DNA of 64,000 nucleotides from an uncultured Clostridia bacterium (GCA_944332455.1 CALVJY010000007.1:19716-83715); one strand, 5' to 3'. Positions 9,078 to 18,390 are shown, counted from the stretch's first letter. Notes: a model not told the origin generated them from the sequence alone. Made by a program: numbers and translations.

Positions 9078-11558
9078 TCAGTTCTGCCCATAGGCCATCA
9101 GATAGAAGTAGACATAGGGATCGACGATGTGGATCTGATAGGACGTGTTCGAGACCAACTGATCCAGCTGCTCGTTGATGTAGGGAATGGTGGCCAGAAT
9201 ATGGCGGAAGGTCATGAAGTAGGCCTGGTCCGGTTCATCGATCAGCTGAGTGAGCATGGCCGTGGTCATGGTCTGGGAGTTGCTTGCGTCACACACATTG
9301 GAAAGTCCGACCGCATTCCCCTTGCTGTCCTGCACAAAGGCTCCGTGCCGATTCAGCCCGAGATTGTTTGTCGCAATGCCATAGGGCGCCAGATCGGCCA
9401 TGCGGGTCATGATCTCCGTATTGTTCAGCAGGTTGCCGGTCGTGTTGATCAAAAAGCCCATCAGATCCAGGTCGTACCTGTCCCAGATCTCTTTGGTATC
9501 TTCAAAAAAGCTGTCAAGGTCGCCGTTCAGAGAAGAATTGGTCCCGATGTACTCCAGATCGATGTAGCCGTATCCGTTGTGATCGCCCACGAAATAATCA
9601 TAGACCGTAGCGTTGTTGTACATGAACTCCACCACCTGAGGCACTCTGGAAATTCCCGTCGTGTTGACCGGCCAGGCCAGCGGATACTTTTTGACGGCGT
9701 TGGCTTCCGTGCCGAAATTGCTGGGCATGGACAGATTGATCCAGGCGCCGGCGTCGTAGTCTCCCATGTAGATGCAGACGTAGTTGCCGGGCTTGACCGC
9801 TCCGTTTTCGATGTACTGCGCTGCCCTCTGGGCAATGGCCGCATCATCATTCTTCTTGTTTCCGTTTTCATCCGGACCCTGCTGATAGGTTTCGGTCCCG
9901 TCATAGAGCGCCGCGAATACCGAGGCGTTCGTCAGGTAGGTGTAGCCGTAGGCGTCGGCGTCCTTGACCAGATAGTACTCCCCGAGCATCTGGGCCAGAC
10001 TCCATTCGACCTGGGTGGCGATCCTGGAATTGGAGGGCTGATTGGGGGCCTCTTTCGTGTACTTGAGATACCAAGGGCAGAACCCGCCGAAGGTCGTCAG
10101 CGCGCCGCCCGCATATTCATTTTGCGCCTCCAGGATCAGTTCCAGGGTATTTTTGTCCTCTCCCTCGTTCTGGGTGGGATCATCGTTTGGCAGATAACTT
10201 TCCGGCGACAGATCGAAAAAGAAACAGCCCTGCTGAATGTAGTAGTCCTTGTTGCTGAGCATACAGTTGTTCAGCTGCAGATAGGACGGAGCCAGGCCGG
10301 TCTTATCCCAGGTCCAGGCATCCAAATGGTAGGCGATAATGGTCTGGTTTGTCAGATGGGTGTCGAGATACTTGGCCTTGGCCCACAGATAGGCGTCGTT
10401 TTTGGCGCTGCCTGTCGCCGTAAAGGTCACACCGTCCACCGTGGTTCGGCCTTCAGTCCCATCCGCAAACTTGCCGGACAGATCCATGCCGATCGTGATG
10501 TCGTATTCTTCGGTCAGAAGTTCATACAGCGATCCGGTCAGTTCCAGTTTGCGCAGGGGCAGGAGGCCGTCCACGCTGCAGACCGTGCAGGCCACATTCT
10601 CGGTGGCGCTGACTTCGCTGTCCCACAGCACGAATCCGCCGTAGAAGGTCCCGAACAGCCGGAGCAGGGTCGCGGGACTTTCCACCGTCACCACCCTTTT
10701 CCCTGCCAGCGCCTGGCCGTTCGAAGTCAGATAGGAGAGCCAGAAGGAATCGATCTCCGATCCCCGCCAGCTGTCTGGCGTGAACTCCATATACAGGTGC
10801 TGACCGTCGCGGTTGACCAATCCCTGCAGACAGAAGAGCATCAGCGCCGCGTCATAGCCGAACACACTGTCCTTGGTCTTGTCTAGGAAGGAAGACATGT
10901 CAAAGTAATAGAGCGCCGAGGAATCGTAGGTCAAGGCCCGGTCAGATTCCGTCTCCGCAAACACGCCGCTCTGGGAAGCCGGGGTATATTCCGCTCTGGA
11001 TACGGCCTCCAGCCCGCACTTCTGCAGATAAAGGGTGCTGTAGTCGATGAATCGGACTTCCATCCGGATCTCGGTATCCTCCCACAGCACGAAGTCGAAG
11101 CTGTGCGTGTACATGACATCTCTTTGCGCATAGTCTGACCAGTAGACTTCCTTGAGGGCGATCACCTCGTCGGTCCGGTTGTCAAACACGCGGAACTGCA
11201 GGATCTGCCGGTCCCCGGCCGCGGCAATGTAGCCGATATTCATGGCGGACTCCGCCGAAAAACGGTAGATGCCCTCCGTCACATTCATAGCGCCGGAATT
11301 GAACACGATGTGTTCGTTCCAGATGTCGCCGTTCCCGTCTGCCTGCTCAGCCATCGAATAGTAGCCCTCCCTCTCCAGTGTTCCGTGAACGAATTGTTCC
11401 TGCGAGTCAAAATCAGAGGCGTTGTAGATCATCTCGTAATCTTCGTCATAGACCAGGTCGTCAAGGGTCTTCTGGCTTTCAGTCGGTTCGCCGCAGGCCG
11501 TGAACACAGCGGTCAGTACCAGTAAAGCGGCTAAAAAAACTGCTGTTCTTCTCTTCAC
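9078..11558 (-). CDS. large lipoprotein, GxGYxYP-like putative glycoside hydrolase
   Basis: 826 aa. The signal peptide ends in a lipobox (VFTAC, Cys22), so it should be anchored to the outer membrane leaflet. Residues about 30-190 are beta-rich and may be a carbohydrate-binding module. Residues about 210-800 resemble the GxGYxYP family (GxGYxYP_N plus C-terminal putative glycoside-hydrolase domain): an IYMGDYDAGAW stretch is followed by DYFVGDHNGYGYIDLEY, close to the family's naming motif although the final Pro is replaced. The reaction of this family is not established. It lies 15 bp after the type-1 binding-fold lipoprotein and shares its transcript. The family assignment is from recalled motifs and is moderately secure; the lipoprotein call is strong. 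Confidence 0.65.
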   Translation of the reverse strand: MKRRTAVFLAALLVLTAVFTACGEPTESQKTLDDLVYDEDYEMIYNASDFDSQEQFVHGTLEREGYYSMAEQADGNGDIWNEHIVFNSGAMNVTEGIYRFSAESAMNIGYIAAAGDRQILQFRVFDNRTDEVIALKEVYWSDYAQRDVMYTHSFDFVLWEDTEIRMEVRFIDYSTLYLQKCGLEAVSRAEYTPASQSGVFAETESDRALTYDSSALYYFDMSSFLDKTKDSVFGYDAALMLFCLQGLVNRDGQHLYMEFTPDSWRGSEIDSFWLSYLTSNGQALAGKRVVTVESPATLLRLFGTFYGGFVLWDSEVSATENVACTVCSVDGLLPLRKLELTGSLYELLTEEYDITIGMDLSGKFADGTEGRTTVDGVTFTATGSAKNDAYLWAKAKYLDTHLTNQTIIAYHLDAWTWDKTGLAPSYLQLNNCMLSNKDYYIQQGCFFFDLSPESYLPNDDPTQNEGEDKNTLELILEAQNEYAGGALTTFGGFCPWYLKYTKEAPNQPSNSRIATQVEWSLAQMLGEYYLVKDADAYGYTYLTNASVFAALYDGTETYQQGPDENGNKKNDDAAIAQRAAQYIENGAVKPGNYVCIYMGDYDAGAWINLSMPSNFGTEANAVKKYPLAWPVNTTGISRVPQVVEFMYNNATVYDYFVGDHNGYGYIDLEYIGTNSSLNGDLDSFFEDTKEIWDRYDLDLMGFLINTTGNLLNNTEIMTRMADLAPYGIATNNLGLNRHGAFVQDSKGNAVGLSNVCDASNSQTMTTAMLTQLIDEPDQAYFMTFRHILATIPYINEQLDQLVSNTSYQIHIVDPYVYFYLMAYGQN

Positions 11559-11573
11559 GAAAAGTCCTCCTTC

Positions 11574-12896
11574 CTACGCCGTCAGTTCGCCGTAGGTGTA
11601 GGCGGCCGCAAAGGCCGCAAAAGCTTCCGCATCCACGGTGTCCGCATACTCATAGGTGATCCCGCCCTCGGAGGTGTAGGTTTTGATGAAGCGGTTCATC
11701 TCCTCCGCCGTGATCACGGGTTCGGTCAGATCGGCGTCCGACTCGTACTGCCTCAAAAATTCCTCTCCGCTTTCCGCCACCCAGTACCCCGTCTCGATGT
11801 TCAGGGGCAGGCCGGCGGCGTCCCGGATCAGCGTGCCGTTGACGGCATTGTACAGAAGCACAAAGGCGGGCGCTACCGAAGCCCCGAAATCGCTGTAGAG
11901 CCAGGAGATCTTGCCGGACTCCGCCAGAGTACGGTATTCCTCGGACATCAGGCCCTTTCCGCCCACACCGAGACCGGAGATCTCGTCCAGCCTGGTGACC
12001 GCCAGGATCTCGGCAAGCTGCCCGGTGGCCAGCGCCACGCCGGAGCCTCCCCAGGAGGACAAACTGCTCTCAATCTCCGAAGCAGCCGAATCCAGCGCCT
12101 CTGTTACAGCGGCGTCGGTGGAGTAGCCGGTCACAGCACGGACCGAGGAGACTCCGGCATTGGCGGCCTGGGAGGAAATGCTGAATGTGATGTCTGCGGC
12201 ATTGACGGTGCTGGTCACCCCGCTCTCAGTCAGCCGAGCCAGCATCCCGGCCATGGCGTCCTGCTGGCTGGTGATCTCCAGGGCGATGGTGGTGTTGAAG
12301 TAGGGCGCGCAATACATCACATAGTGTGCGCAGCCGGATTCCAGAAAGGATCCGATCGCCTGATAGGCCGCCTTGTAGGCCGTAGTGTTTTCGGCCATCC
12401 GGTCGTGGGTGACGATCCCCACGCTGCCCGCGTTGTACTGAAAGTCATCGTAGTCCGACGCCGGGACACAGTTGATCAGACTGGTTCCGGATGTCGACCT
12501 GGCGGTCTGGGTGTACATGCCCGAAAAGGCCCGGGCATAGTAGATCTCGTTTTCCTCGCAGAACGCCAGGCTGTCCGCCGAGCTGAAGTTGGTCAGTGCC
12601 AGAACGCCTTTTACCCCTTCTGCCGCCAGATTTTCCAGCTCTGCAAGTTCTGAAGTCCCGCTCTCCACGTCTGCGGCAAAGACGAATTCCACCGGATAGT
12701 TTGCTTCGATGTACTGTTCCAGATAATTGCGCTTGGAGATCGTCTCCGGATCATCCGAGTATCCCATGATGACCCCGATCCGGATCCGCTCCGAAAAGGG
12801 ATCCGATTCGCCCCCGCAGCCGGTCAGAAAGAGGCCGGCCGTGGCCAACAGGAGAGCACTGACGGCTAACGCCGCGATTTTTTTCCAGGCTCCCAT
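11574..12896 (-). CDS. lipoprotein with type-1 periplasmic-binding-protein fold
   Basis: 440 aa. Signal peptide with lipobox (FLTGC, Cys27). From residue about 38 the pattern IRIGVIMGYSDDPETISKRN, followed by alternating strands and helices (LAAEGVKGVLALTNFSSAD), is typical of type-1 sugar or purine-nucleoside binding proteins (Peripla_BP/BMP-like). It is separated from the upstream surface-protein gene by 3 bp. The operon already has a different (type-2, family 1) binding protein for its permeases, so this one has no dedicated transporter here. It may bind a second ligand, present it to the same permease, or serve in sensing. ATG start with SD at the upstream gene end. Confidence 0.65.
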   Translation of the reverse strand: MGAWKKIAALAVSALLLATAGLFLTGCGGESDPFSERIRIGVIMGYSDDPETISKRNYLEQYIEANYPVEFVFAADVESGTSELAELENLAAEGVKGVLALTNFSSADSLAFCEENEIYYARAFSGMYTQTARSTSGTSLINCVPASDYDDFQYNAGSVGIVTHDRMAENTTAYKAAYQAIGSFLESGCAHYVMYCAPYFNTTIALEITSQQDAMAGMLARLTESGVTSTVNAADITFSISSQAANAGVSSVRAVTGYSTDAAVTEALDSAASEIESSLSSWGGSGVALATGQLAEILAVTRLDEISGLGVGGKGLMSEEYRTLAESGKISWLYSDFGASVAPAFVLLYNAVNGTLIRDAAGLPLNIETGYWVAESGEEFLRQYESDADLTEPVITAEEMNRFIKTYTSEGGITYEYADTVDAEAFAAFAAAYTYGELTA

Positions 12897-12899
12897 GCT

Positions 12900-14759
12900 T
12901 TACCTCCTGGCCTTCGCCTTCAGGCAGAGGGCAGCGCCGCACAGCAGGGGCAGGGAGATCCAGGTGACGCCTGCTGCCTCGCTGCCGCCGCAGCCGCCGC
13001 CGCTTTCCCCATCGTCCTCGCTGGTCTGGGGAGGAGCGGGCTCCGTACCCTGGGCAACCGTCAGCGTCGCCGAAGCGGAGGCCTCGTTCCCATTCTTATC
13101 CGTACAGGAGATTTCCACCGTGTAGGTGCCGGCCTCCGTAAAGGTGTAGGTGTGCACGTCGGTCAGAGTCTCCACCACGCTGCCGTCGGCATCCCGGATG
13201 GTATAGGTCGCCGAATCCAGCACGGTCTGAAGATTGGTGGAGTAGCCGACATCCACGGTGACCAGCGAAGTCAGCGCAAAGTTGACCCCGGTCTCGGTCT
13301 CCCTGTCCAGGCCTGAGAGGACAAAATCCCCGATGTACGTGTAGAATCCGGTGATGTACATCCCCTCGACCGAGCAGCCCTGTCCGTCCTGATCGGTGGC
13401 GTCCATCACTTTGATGTAGATATAATCGCAGTTGTAATCACCGCCGATGATGAACTTGCTGATATCCAGGTCGATGTAGTCCCCCTGAATGGTCGCGCCT
13501 TCAAATCCGCAGGCCAGGGTGACCCACTCGGCGGGATCCACCGTACGGGCCTCGTCCGCCGTCATGACCAGGCTGAGGTCATTGCCATTCTCGTCCCGAT
13601 TGACCTCAAAATCCTCATCCCCGACGTACAGCGCCACCCGGTAACCCGCCCAGGTCTTGGAGCGGAAGGTGATCTTGGAAAGCTCATAGTCCTCAGGATT
13701 TTCAAAGTCCGCCAGATCGGCCAGCTTGAAGCGGTAGATCATGGCGTCGCTGTCCACCATCTCCGAGGTAAACGTGTTTTCTCCGACCTCGGAGCCGGCC
13801 TCTGTTCCGTTTTCGACCGTGATCTTTGGCGTCTGGCCTCCGTCGGCGAAGCGGAACCAGCCCACACCGTTTCCGTACACATCGTCCCCGCCCACGGGCG
13901 TAACGGTGTAATTCTCAAAGGAGGAGAACATAATGTAGGGACTGCCCGTCTCGGAGACCGAGGCCGCTCCCTCCTCGTCGGTGGCATTGTACAGGCCGGC
14001 GTCATACTGCGCCTGCGAAAGATCCGCCGTCTTGATCAGGTAGGTCGACAGGAAATAGTCCTGTGCCGTCTCATACAGCGCCCCGTAGGTGTAATCCGGA
14101 TCCGAAACGGGGACCGCCGTGCCGTCGCTGATCAGCTCCAGCCGGTTGGCCATGATCACGCCGTCCGTAAAGGTGATCTCGAATTCATAGTTCCCGTCTG
14201 CGTTGACGGCGCCCCGGATCACCTGTCCGATCCGGATGTTGGAGAGGAGCTCCGTGGTACGCACTACGTTGACGTAGCTGGAAAAAGTTTGAGTGGCCGA
14301 TTCCCCCGAGACGACATTTTTGAACTCCACCGTACCGGCCTGCGTCTGGAAGATGCTGATGGCAAACCGGACCGTGTCGGCCGGGATGATAATGCGGTAG
14401 GTGAACCAGCTGTCCTCCGAGGTCACCCGGGTCGCGGGCGTCACATAGGTCCTTTCCTGTTCGCCGACGGTCTCGGTGGTCTCGGAGGCCTCTGTGACCG
14501 TCGTCCCCGATTCGTCGTAGAAATCGGTCCCCGCCACAACATGCGCCGAGTAGAAGGCGCCCGCGCCGAAGTAGGTCACGCCGTCCTCTACCCTGGTTTC
14601 GGTGGTGGTCATGTCGATGACGGTCTTTGTAGCCGCCTCCTCCGCTTCTGCAGGAGAGGCAGAGACTGCCAGTCCTGCCAGCGGAGTCAACGCAAGACCC
14701 AGGACCAGCACTGCTGCGGCCAGAAATTTTCCGACCTTGTCAAAGCTTTTTTTCATCAT
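12900..14759 (-). CDS. secreted surface protein with Cys-containing C-terminal anchor
   Basis: 619 aa from the ATG at 14759, which has AAGGAGG 4 nt upstream; an in-frame start 111 bp further up would overlap the preceding gene and lacks an SD. Signal peptide at residues 1-41 (cleavage near AEA-EE). The mature N-terminus (VIDMTTTETRVEDG) resembles that of the 7008-8963 protein. A PKD/Ig-like domain (GTYTVEISCTDKNGNEASAS) precedes the tail. The C-terminus is GGGCGGSEA, a hydrophobic segment with two further Cys, and KAKARR: a non-LPXTG tripartite anchor. It sits 20 bp after the substrate-binding protein gene. It probably acts as a glycan-binding surface protein; no catalytic domain recognised. 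Confidence 0.78.
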   Translation of the reverse strand: MMKKSFDKVGKFLAAAVLVLGLALTPLAGLAVSASPAEAEEAATKTVIDMTTTETRVEDGVTYFGAGAFYSAHVVAGTDFYDESGTTVTEASETTETVGEQERTYVTPATRVTSEDSWFTYRIIIPADTVRFAISIFQTQAGTVEFKNVVSGESATQTFSSYVNVVRTTELLSNIRIGQVIRGAVNADGNYEFEITFTDGVIMANRLELISDGTAVPVSDPDYTYGALYETAQDYFLSTYLIKTADLSQAQYDAGLYNATDEEGAASVSETGSPYIMFSSFENYTVTPVGGDDVYGNGVGWFRFADGGQTPKITVENGTEAGSEVGENTFTSEMVDSDAMIYRFKLADLADFENPEDYELSKITFRSKTWAGYRVALYVGDEDFEVNRDENGNDLSLVMTADEARTVDPAEWVTLACGFEGATIQGDYIDLDISKFIIGGDYNCDYIYIKVMDATDQDGQGCSVEGMYITGFYTYIGDFVLSGLDRETETGVNFALTSLVTVDVGYSTNLQTVLDSATYTIRDADGSVVETLTDVHTYTFTEAGTYTVEISCTDKNGNEASASATLTVAQGTEPAPPQTSEDDGESGGGCGGSEAAGVTWISLPLLCGAALCLKAKARR

Positions 14760-14779
14760 AATTCCTCCTTGTCTTTTTT

Positions 14780-16222
14780 TTACAGATATTGTGCAATATC
14801 CGATTCGAAAGTTGCCAGGGCACCTGAGACGCTTCCCCCGTTGTAGATGGTATTCATGCAGTTGATCCACCGCGCCCAGATGTTGCTGTAGCTGGTGGTA
14901 AATCCGGGAAGACCGAAAATGATGTCGTCGTTTTGGTCAAAGGCCTCGAGCAGCGCCCCCATCTCCTCATTCTTTTCGGCATAGGTTCCGCTCTCGTCCG
15001 CCAGTGCCTCATCGATCACGCTCTGGATCACGGGCAGGCGGTTGGTGGAGTTCAGATACATGTCCGATTGATACTGAGCGGAGGTCAGGCACTCCAGAAA
15101 GTACATGGCCGCCTCCGGATTGGCGCAGGAACGGGTGATCCCCATGTAGACGCTTCCGCACAGGACGGTGGTCCGGACGCCCTCGGACATGGGCAGCGGG
15201 AAATACTGGTAGTCAAAGGTGATGGTCGCACTCTGCAGATAATTGGCAAAGATGGCGGAGATGTCGATCATAAAGGGCGTAGCCGTAGACTCGGCAAAAA
15301 AGTAGCTGTTCACGCCGTCCTCGGTGGTGGCGCCGTAGCCGTAAGTCAGCCCCTCGCTGACCAGTCTCTGCCAGTACTCCATCCCCTCGATGTTGGCCGC
15401 GACAGAGAGCAGGACCTCTCCGTTTTCATCCACGAAGCTGCCTCCGAACATGGCCATGTAGGCCAGGGCCCGGAAGGCGCTGGACTCCCCGGATTCCGCC
15501 ACGTTGATCATCATGGCCGCGCCCTCGGTCTCATAGCCGTAGTAAGCGTTTCCGGCCTGTTCCTCCCGCACCGACCACTCATTGGTCTCGTCGTAGACGT
15601 TTTTGTACTCCACACACATCTCGTACAGCTTTTCAGGCGTCGCGGGATAGAGAAAATCTCCGTTCTGATAATCATCGCCTTCGAACCAATCCGAAGTGTA
15701 CTTTCCGCCCAGCTCCAGGTGATCGTACTCCGCGCACTTGCGAAGCAGCGTGACGTTGCACAGCAGCCCCATGGTGCTGGCCCGGACCGGAATGGCGTAA
15801 AGACTTCCGTCAAAGGTCACGCCGTTCAGCAGTCCGGCTTTGAAGGTGTCCTTGTACTCGTCGGTCACATATTCGTCCAGATCGATCAGATAGCCCATCT
15901 CGACCATGGCCTGCGTGTACATTTCGGTGTTGACGATGTCAGGCAGCCGGTTGATCGCGTTGTAGTAGGCCATATCGTTGTAGCAATCGGTGTTCAGCTT
16001 GTGATCGGTGACCCGGATACTGATGTCGGGATATCTTTCATGAAACATATCCTCCGCAATGTCCCAAGCATGCTGATCGCCCGCCGTCGCATCGGTAAAG
16101 CAGCTCCAGATGGTCAGCGTGCCGCCCGAGGTATCCCCGGGGTCGCCTCCGCATCCAAAGGCCAGACCGACCGTCAGCGTAACGCAGGCCAGACAGGCGA
16201 TCCACTTCAATGTCTTTCTCAT
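14780..16222 (-). CDS. sugar ABC transporter substrate-binding lipoprotein (family 1)
   Basis: 480 aa from the ATG at 16222 (SD GGAGG at 16231-16235); a longer frame to 16300 lacks an SD and crosses a hairpin. Lipobox LAFGC with Cys24. The mature start TLTIWSCFTDATAGDQHAW and the EMYTQAMVEMGYLIDLDEYV stretch match family 1 (UgpB/MalE-like) binding proteins. It is downstream of its two permease genes, with a strong hairpin in the 118-bp gap that may raise its expression. Ligand unknown, presumably an oligosaccharide. Confidence 0.88.
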   Translation of the reverse strand: MRKTLKWIACLACVTLTVGLAFGCGGDPGDTSGGTLTIWSCFTDATAGDQHAWDIAEDMFHERYPDISIRVTDHKLNTDCYNDMAYYNAINRLPDIVNTEMYTQAMVEMGYLIDLDEYVTDEYKDTFKAGLLNGVTFDGSLYAIPVRASTMGLLCNVTLLRKCAEYDHLELGGKYTSDWFEGDDYQNGDFLYPATPEKLYEMCVEYKNVYDETNEWSVREEQAGNAYYGYETEGAAMMINVAESGESSAFRALAYMAMFGGSFVDENGEVLLSVAANIEGMEYWQRLVSEGLTYGYGATTEDGVNSYFFAESTATPFMIDISAIFANYLQSATITFDYQYFPLPMSEGVRTTVLCGSVYMGITRSCANPEAAMYFLECLTSAQYQSDMYLNSTNRLPVIQSVIDEALADESGTYAEKNEEMGALLEAFDQNDDIIFGLPGFTTSYSNIWARWINCMNTIYNGGSVSGALATFESDIAQYL

Positions 16223-16282
16223 GTGCAGTACCTCCTGAATTGATTTCACGCTTTTTGTAAAAAGCGAGCTTTCCGACAAGGA

Positions 16283-16310
16283 TTTTTCTCCCATGGTCAT
16301 GGGAGAAAAA
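16283..16310 (-). other. intercistronic hairpin before the binding-protein gene
   Basis: A 28-bp palindrome (TTTTTCTCCCATG, 2-nt loop, CATGGGAGAAAAA) lies between the second permease gene and the binding-protein gene. Such stem-loops commonly terminate part of the transcripts or protect processed 3' or 5' ends, giving excess binding protein. Confidence 0.6.
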
Positions 16311-16340
16311 GTGCTAGCCCTTTTTGAATTTTGCTCCTTC

Positions 16341-17315
16341 TCAGCCCTTCAGGGCCCCCATCGACAGCCCGTCGATGAACCAGCGCTGGAAGAAGGCGAA
16401 GATGACGATGGGAACCAGGCACATCATGGCGGAGACGCCGTAGATCAGCGGATAGTTCGGCAGCCCGTCCTGAGGGGTGGCCTCCTCAATGACGATGTTG
16501 ATGTAGTAACCAATGGTCGTCCACTCCGGCTCCGCCCCCTTCATCAGATAAAGGCAGGTGCTGTAATCGTTCCATTTCCCGATAAACAGGCCGATCAGCG
16601 AATAGGCCAGCACGGGCAGGATCAGCGGGAGATAGATCCGGAACATGACGGTAAACAGGTTGGCGCCGTCCACCTCGGCGGCCTCGCCGATCTCCTTGCC
16701 GATGGAGCAGAAGGCCTGCCTGTACAAAAAGATGTTCATGGGGGAAATATTGATGTTGATCAGGAACAGGACCATGGGATCGCCGATGAACCCGCTTCCC
16801 CCGGTAAAGATGTTGTTGCCTCCCGCAAAGGGAAATCTGGCCCACATCACAAAAGTCGAGGCCACCGTTGCCGCGCCGGGGATCATCGTGACCGCCAGAA
16901 AGGCCATGAAAATGAATCCGCGGAATCTGAACCGGATGAAGGAAAAGATGTAGGCCAACACCACCGAGGAAAGGATCATGATGGCAGCGCTCTCCGCAAT
17001 GACGCCCAGCGTCAGCGCAATGGACTGCAGAACCTTCAGATCCGAAAAGAAAAACAGATAGGTCCCGAAGTTTTCCAAACTGAGCGAGCTGGGCCAGGGG
17101 AAAGCCGAGATCTGATAAAAATCCTCCCTGTTCAACAGGGCCCCGACCAGCATGAAGTAGAGCGGATAGAGCATGATAATCGAGCCGATCCCCAGGTAAA
17201 GATAGGCGCCGACGGACCTCCGGATTTTTTTCCGCCGGAGACTCTTTTGTTTTTTGTTCCTGAGTTCTTCTCCCGACCGTACGGGGAATTCGGCTTTTGC
17301 GGTCTCAGTCTGCAT
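16341..17315 (-). CDS. carbohydrate ABC transporter permease, MalG-type
   Basis: 324 aa, six predicted membrane segments after a basic N-terminal cytoplasmic stretch of about 35 residues. The EAA loop is clear (EIGEAAEVDGANLFTVMFRI, then PLILP), where the shared ATPase docks. The C-terminus WFIDGLSMGALKG is typical of MalG/LacG-like permeases. It overlaps the upstream permease gene by 11 bp (17305-17315), indicating translational coupling. No ATPase gene is in the window; a shared MsmX-like ATPase encoded elsewhere is expected. Confidence 0.92.
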   Translation of the reverse strand: MQTETAKAEFPVRSGEELRNKKQKSLRRKKIRRSVGAYLYLGIGSIIMLYPLYFMLVGALLNREDFYQISAFPWPSSLSLENFGTYLFFFSDLKVLQSIALTLGVIAESAAIMILSSVVLAYIFSFIRFRFRGFIFMAFLAVTMIPGAATVASTFVMWARFPFAGGNNIFTGGSGFIGDPMVLFLININISPMNIFLYRQAFCSIGKEIGEAAEVDGANLFTVMFRIYLPLILPVLAYSLIGLFIGKWNDYSTCLYLMKGAEPEWTTIGYYINIVIEEATPQDGLPNYPLIYGVSAMMCLVPIVIFAFFQRWFIDGLSMGALKG

Positions 17316-18249
17316 GTTTTCCCCCTATGTCGATACCTGTAAATTTAAAGTTCAGCCGGGTCAGCGTGACCCCGCAGATCAGCACGATGGTACTCATGGA
17401 AGTGGCCAGGCCGATGTTCATGTTGTTGATGGCCTCATCGTAGATGGCGAACATCAAAGTTCTGGTGGACAAGTTGGGCCCGCCGTTGGAGATCAGCTGG
17501 ACGGGTTCGAAGAAGGAGAAGATCCCCAGGACCGTGACAATGAGAATGTAGGCCAGCATATTGCTCATGCAGGGAATGGTGATCCGGAAGAAGCGCTGTC
17601 TTCGGTTGACCCCGTCGATGTCGGCGGCCTCGTAGACATCCCGGGAAATGCCGTTCATCCCTGCCAGGAACAGCAGGGCGCCGCTCCCCATCCCCCGCCA
17701 GGCACAGACGAACAGGATCCAGAAGTACATCCAGCCCGTCGAACGGGTAAAGACGATCTTTTCCCCTCCCAGGTTGGAGATGATTGTGTTGATCACGCCG
17801 GTGGAGCCGTCAATCCAGGTGTTGATCAGCTGTGCAGTGATGGAAAGGGAAATGATAGAGGGGATGTACCAGATGACCCGAAAGGCGCTCTGTCCCCGGA
17901 TCTTGGCGGTAAAGAAGGCCGCCGTCAGAAAACCAAACACAAAGGTAATGACCAGGTTGGCCACACCAAACAACAAGGTGTTTCCCAACATCAACAGGTT
18001 GCTGCTCTCGGTAAAGACGCTGACATAATTTTTGAACCCCACGAAGGTCGGCGTCTGCACCAGATTCCACTCGAAAAAGGAGAGAACGACCGCAAGCCCA
18101 AGCGGGAGAACGCTCATGATCAGAAAGACTGCGATGCAGGGAATCAGCACACACCAGGCAAAGCGTATCCTCCTCTTTTCGAGGGATCGTCCGGAGCGTC
18201 TCCGCGGCGCAGATTCCTGAACGACCGGGACTTGTTCCATGACAGCCAA
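17305..18249 (-). CDS. carbohydrate ABC transporter permease, MalF/UgpA-type
   Basis: 314 aa. A TTG start at 18249 has GGAGG 7 nt upstream; the ATG at 18240 is 16 nt away, so the TTG is preferred. Membrane segments begin at about residue 28. EAA loop: DVYEAADIDGVNRRQRFFRI followed by TIPCMSNML. First gene of the operon, about 100 bp downstream of the promoter at 18356-18384. It forms the heterodimeric channel with the downstream permease. Confidence 0.9.
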   Translation of the reverse strand: MAVMEQVPVVQESAPRRRSGRSLEKRRIRFAWCVLIPCIAVFLIMSVLPLGLAVVLSFFEWNLVQTPTFVGFKNYVSVFTESSNLLMLGNTLLFGVANLVITFVFGFLTAAFFTAKIRGQSAFRVIWYIPSIISLSITAQLINTWIDGSTGVINTIISNLGGEKIVFTRSTGWMYFWILFVCAWRGMGSGALLFLAGMNGISRDVYEAADIDGVNRRQRFFRITIPCMSNMLAYILIVTVLGIFSFFEPVQLISNGGPNLSTRTLMFAIYDEAINNMNIGLATSMSTIVLICGVTLTRLNFKFTGIDIGGKHAD

Positions 18250-18355
18250 AGTAACACCTCCTGTTGATGTTCCGGACCGCTGGCGGACACCGCCCGAAAG
18301 GTTTCCGCCATAGAGAAGTTCACGTTCGAGCGCTCCGGATCATCCTGTTATTCTT

Positions 18356-18384
18356 ATTTTAAACGAACAATCCGGTTTTGTCAA
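18356..18384 (-). promoter_or_regulatory. promoter of the seven-gene ABC/surface operon
   Basis: Minus strand TTGACA (18379-18384), 17-bp spacer, TAAAAT (18356-18361). Spacing and sequence are near consensus. Confidence 0.65.
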
Positions 18385-18390
18385 TACCCC

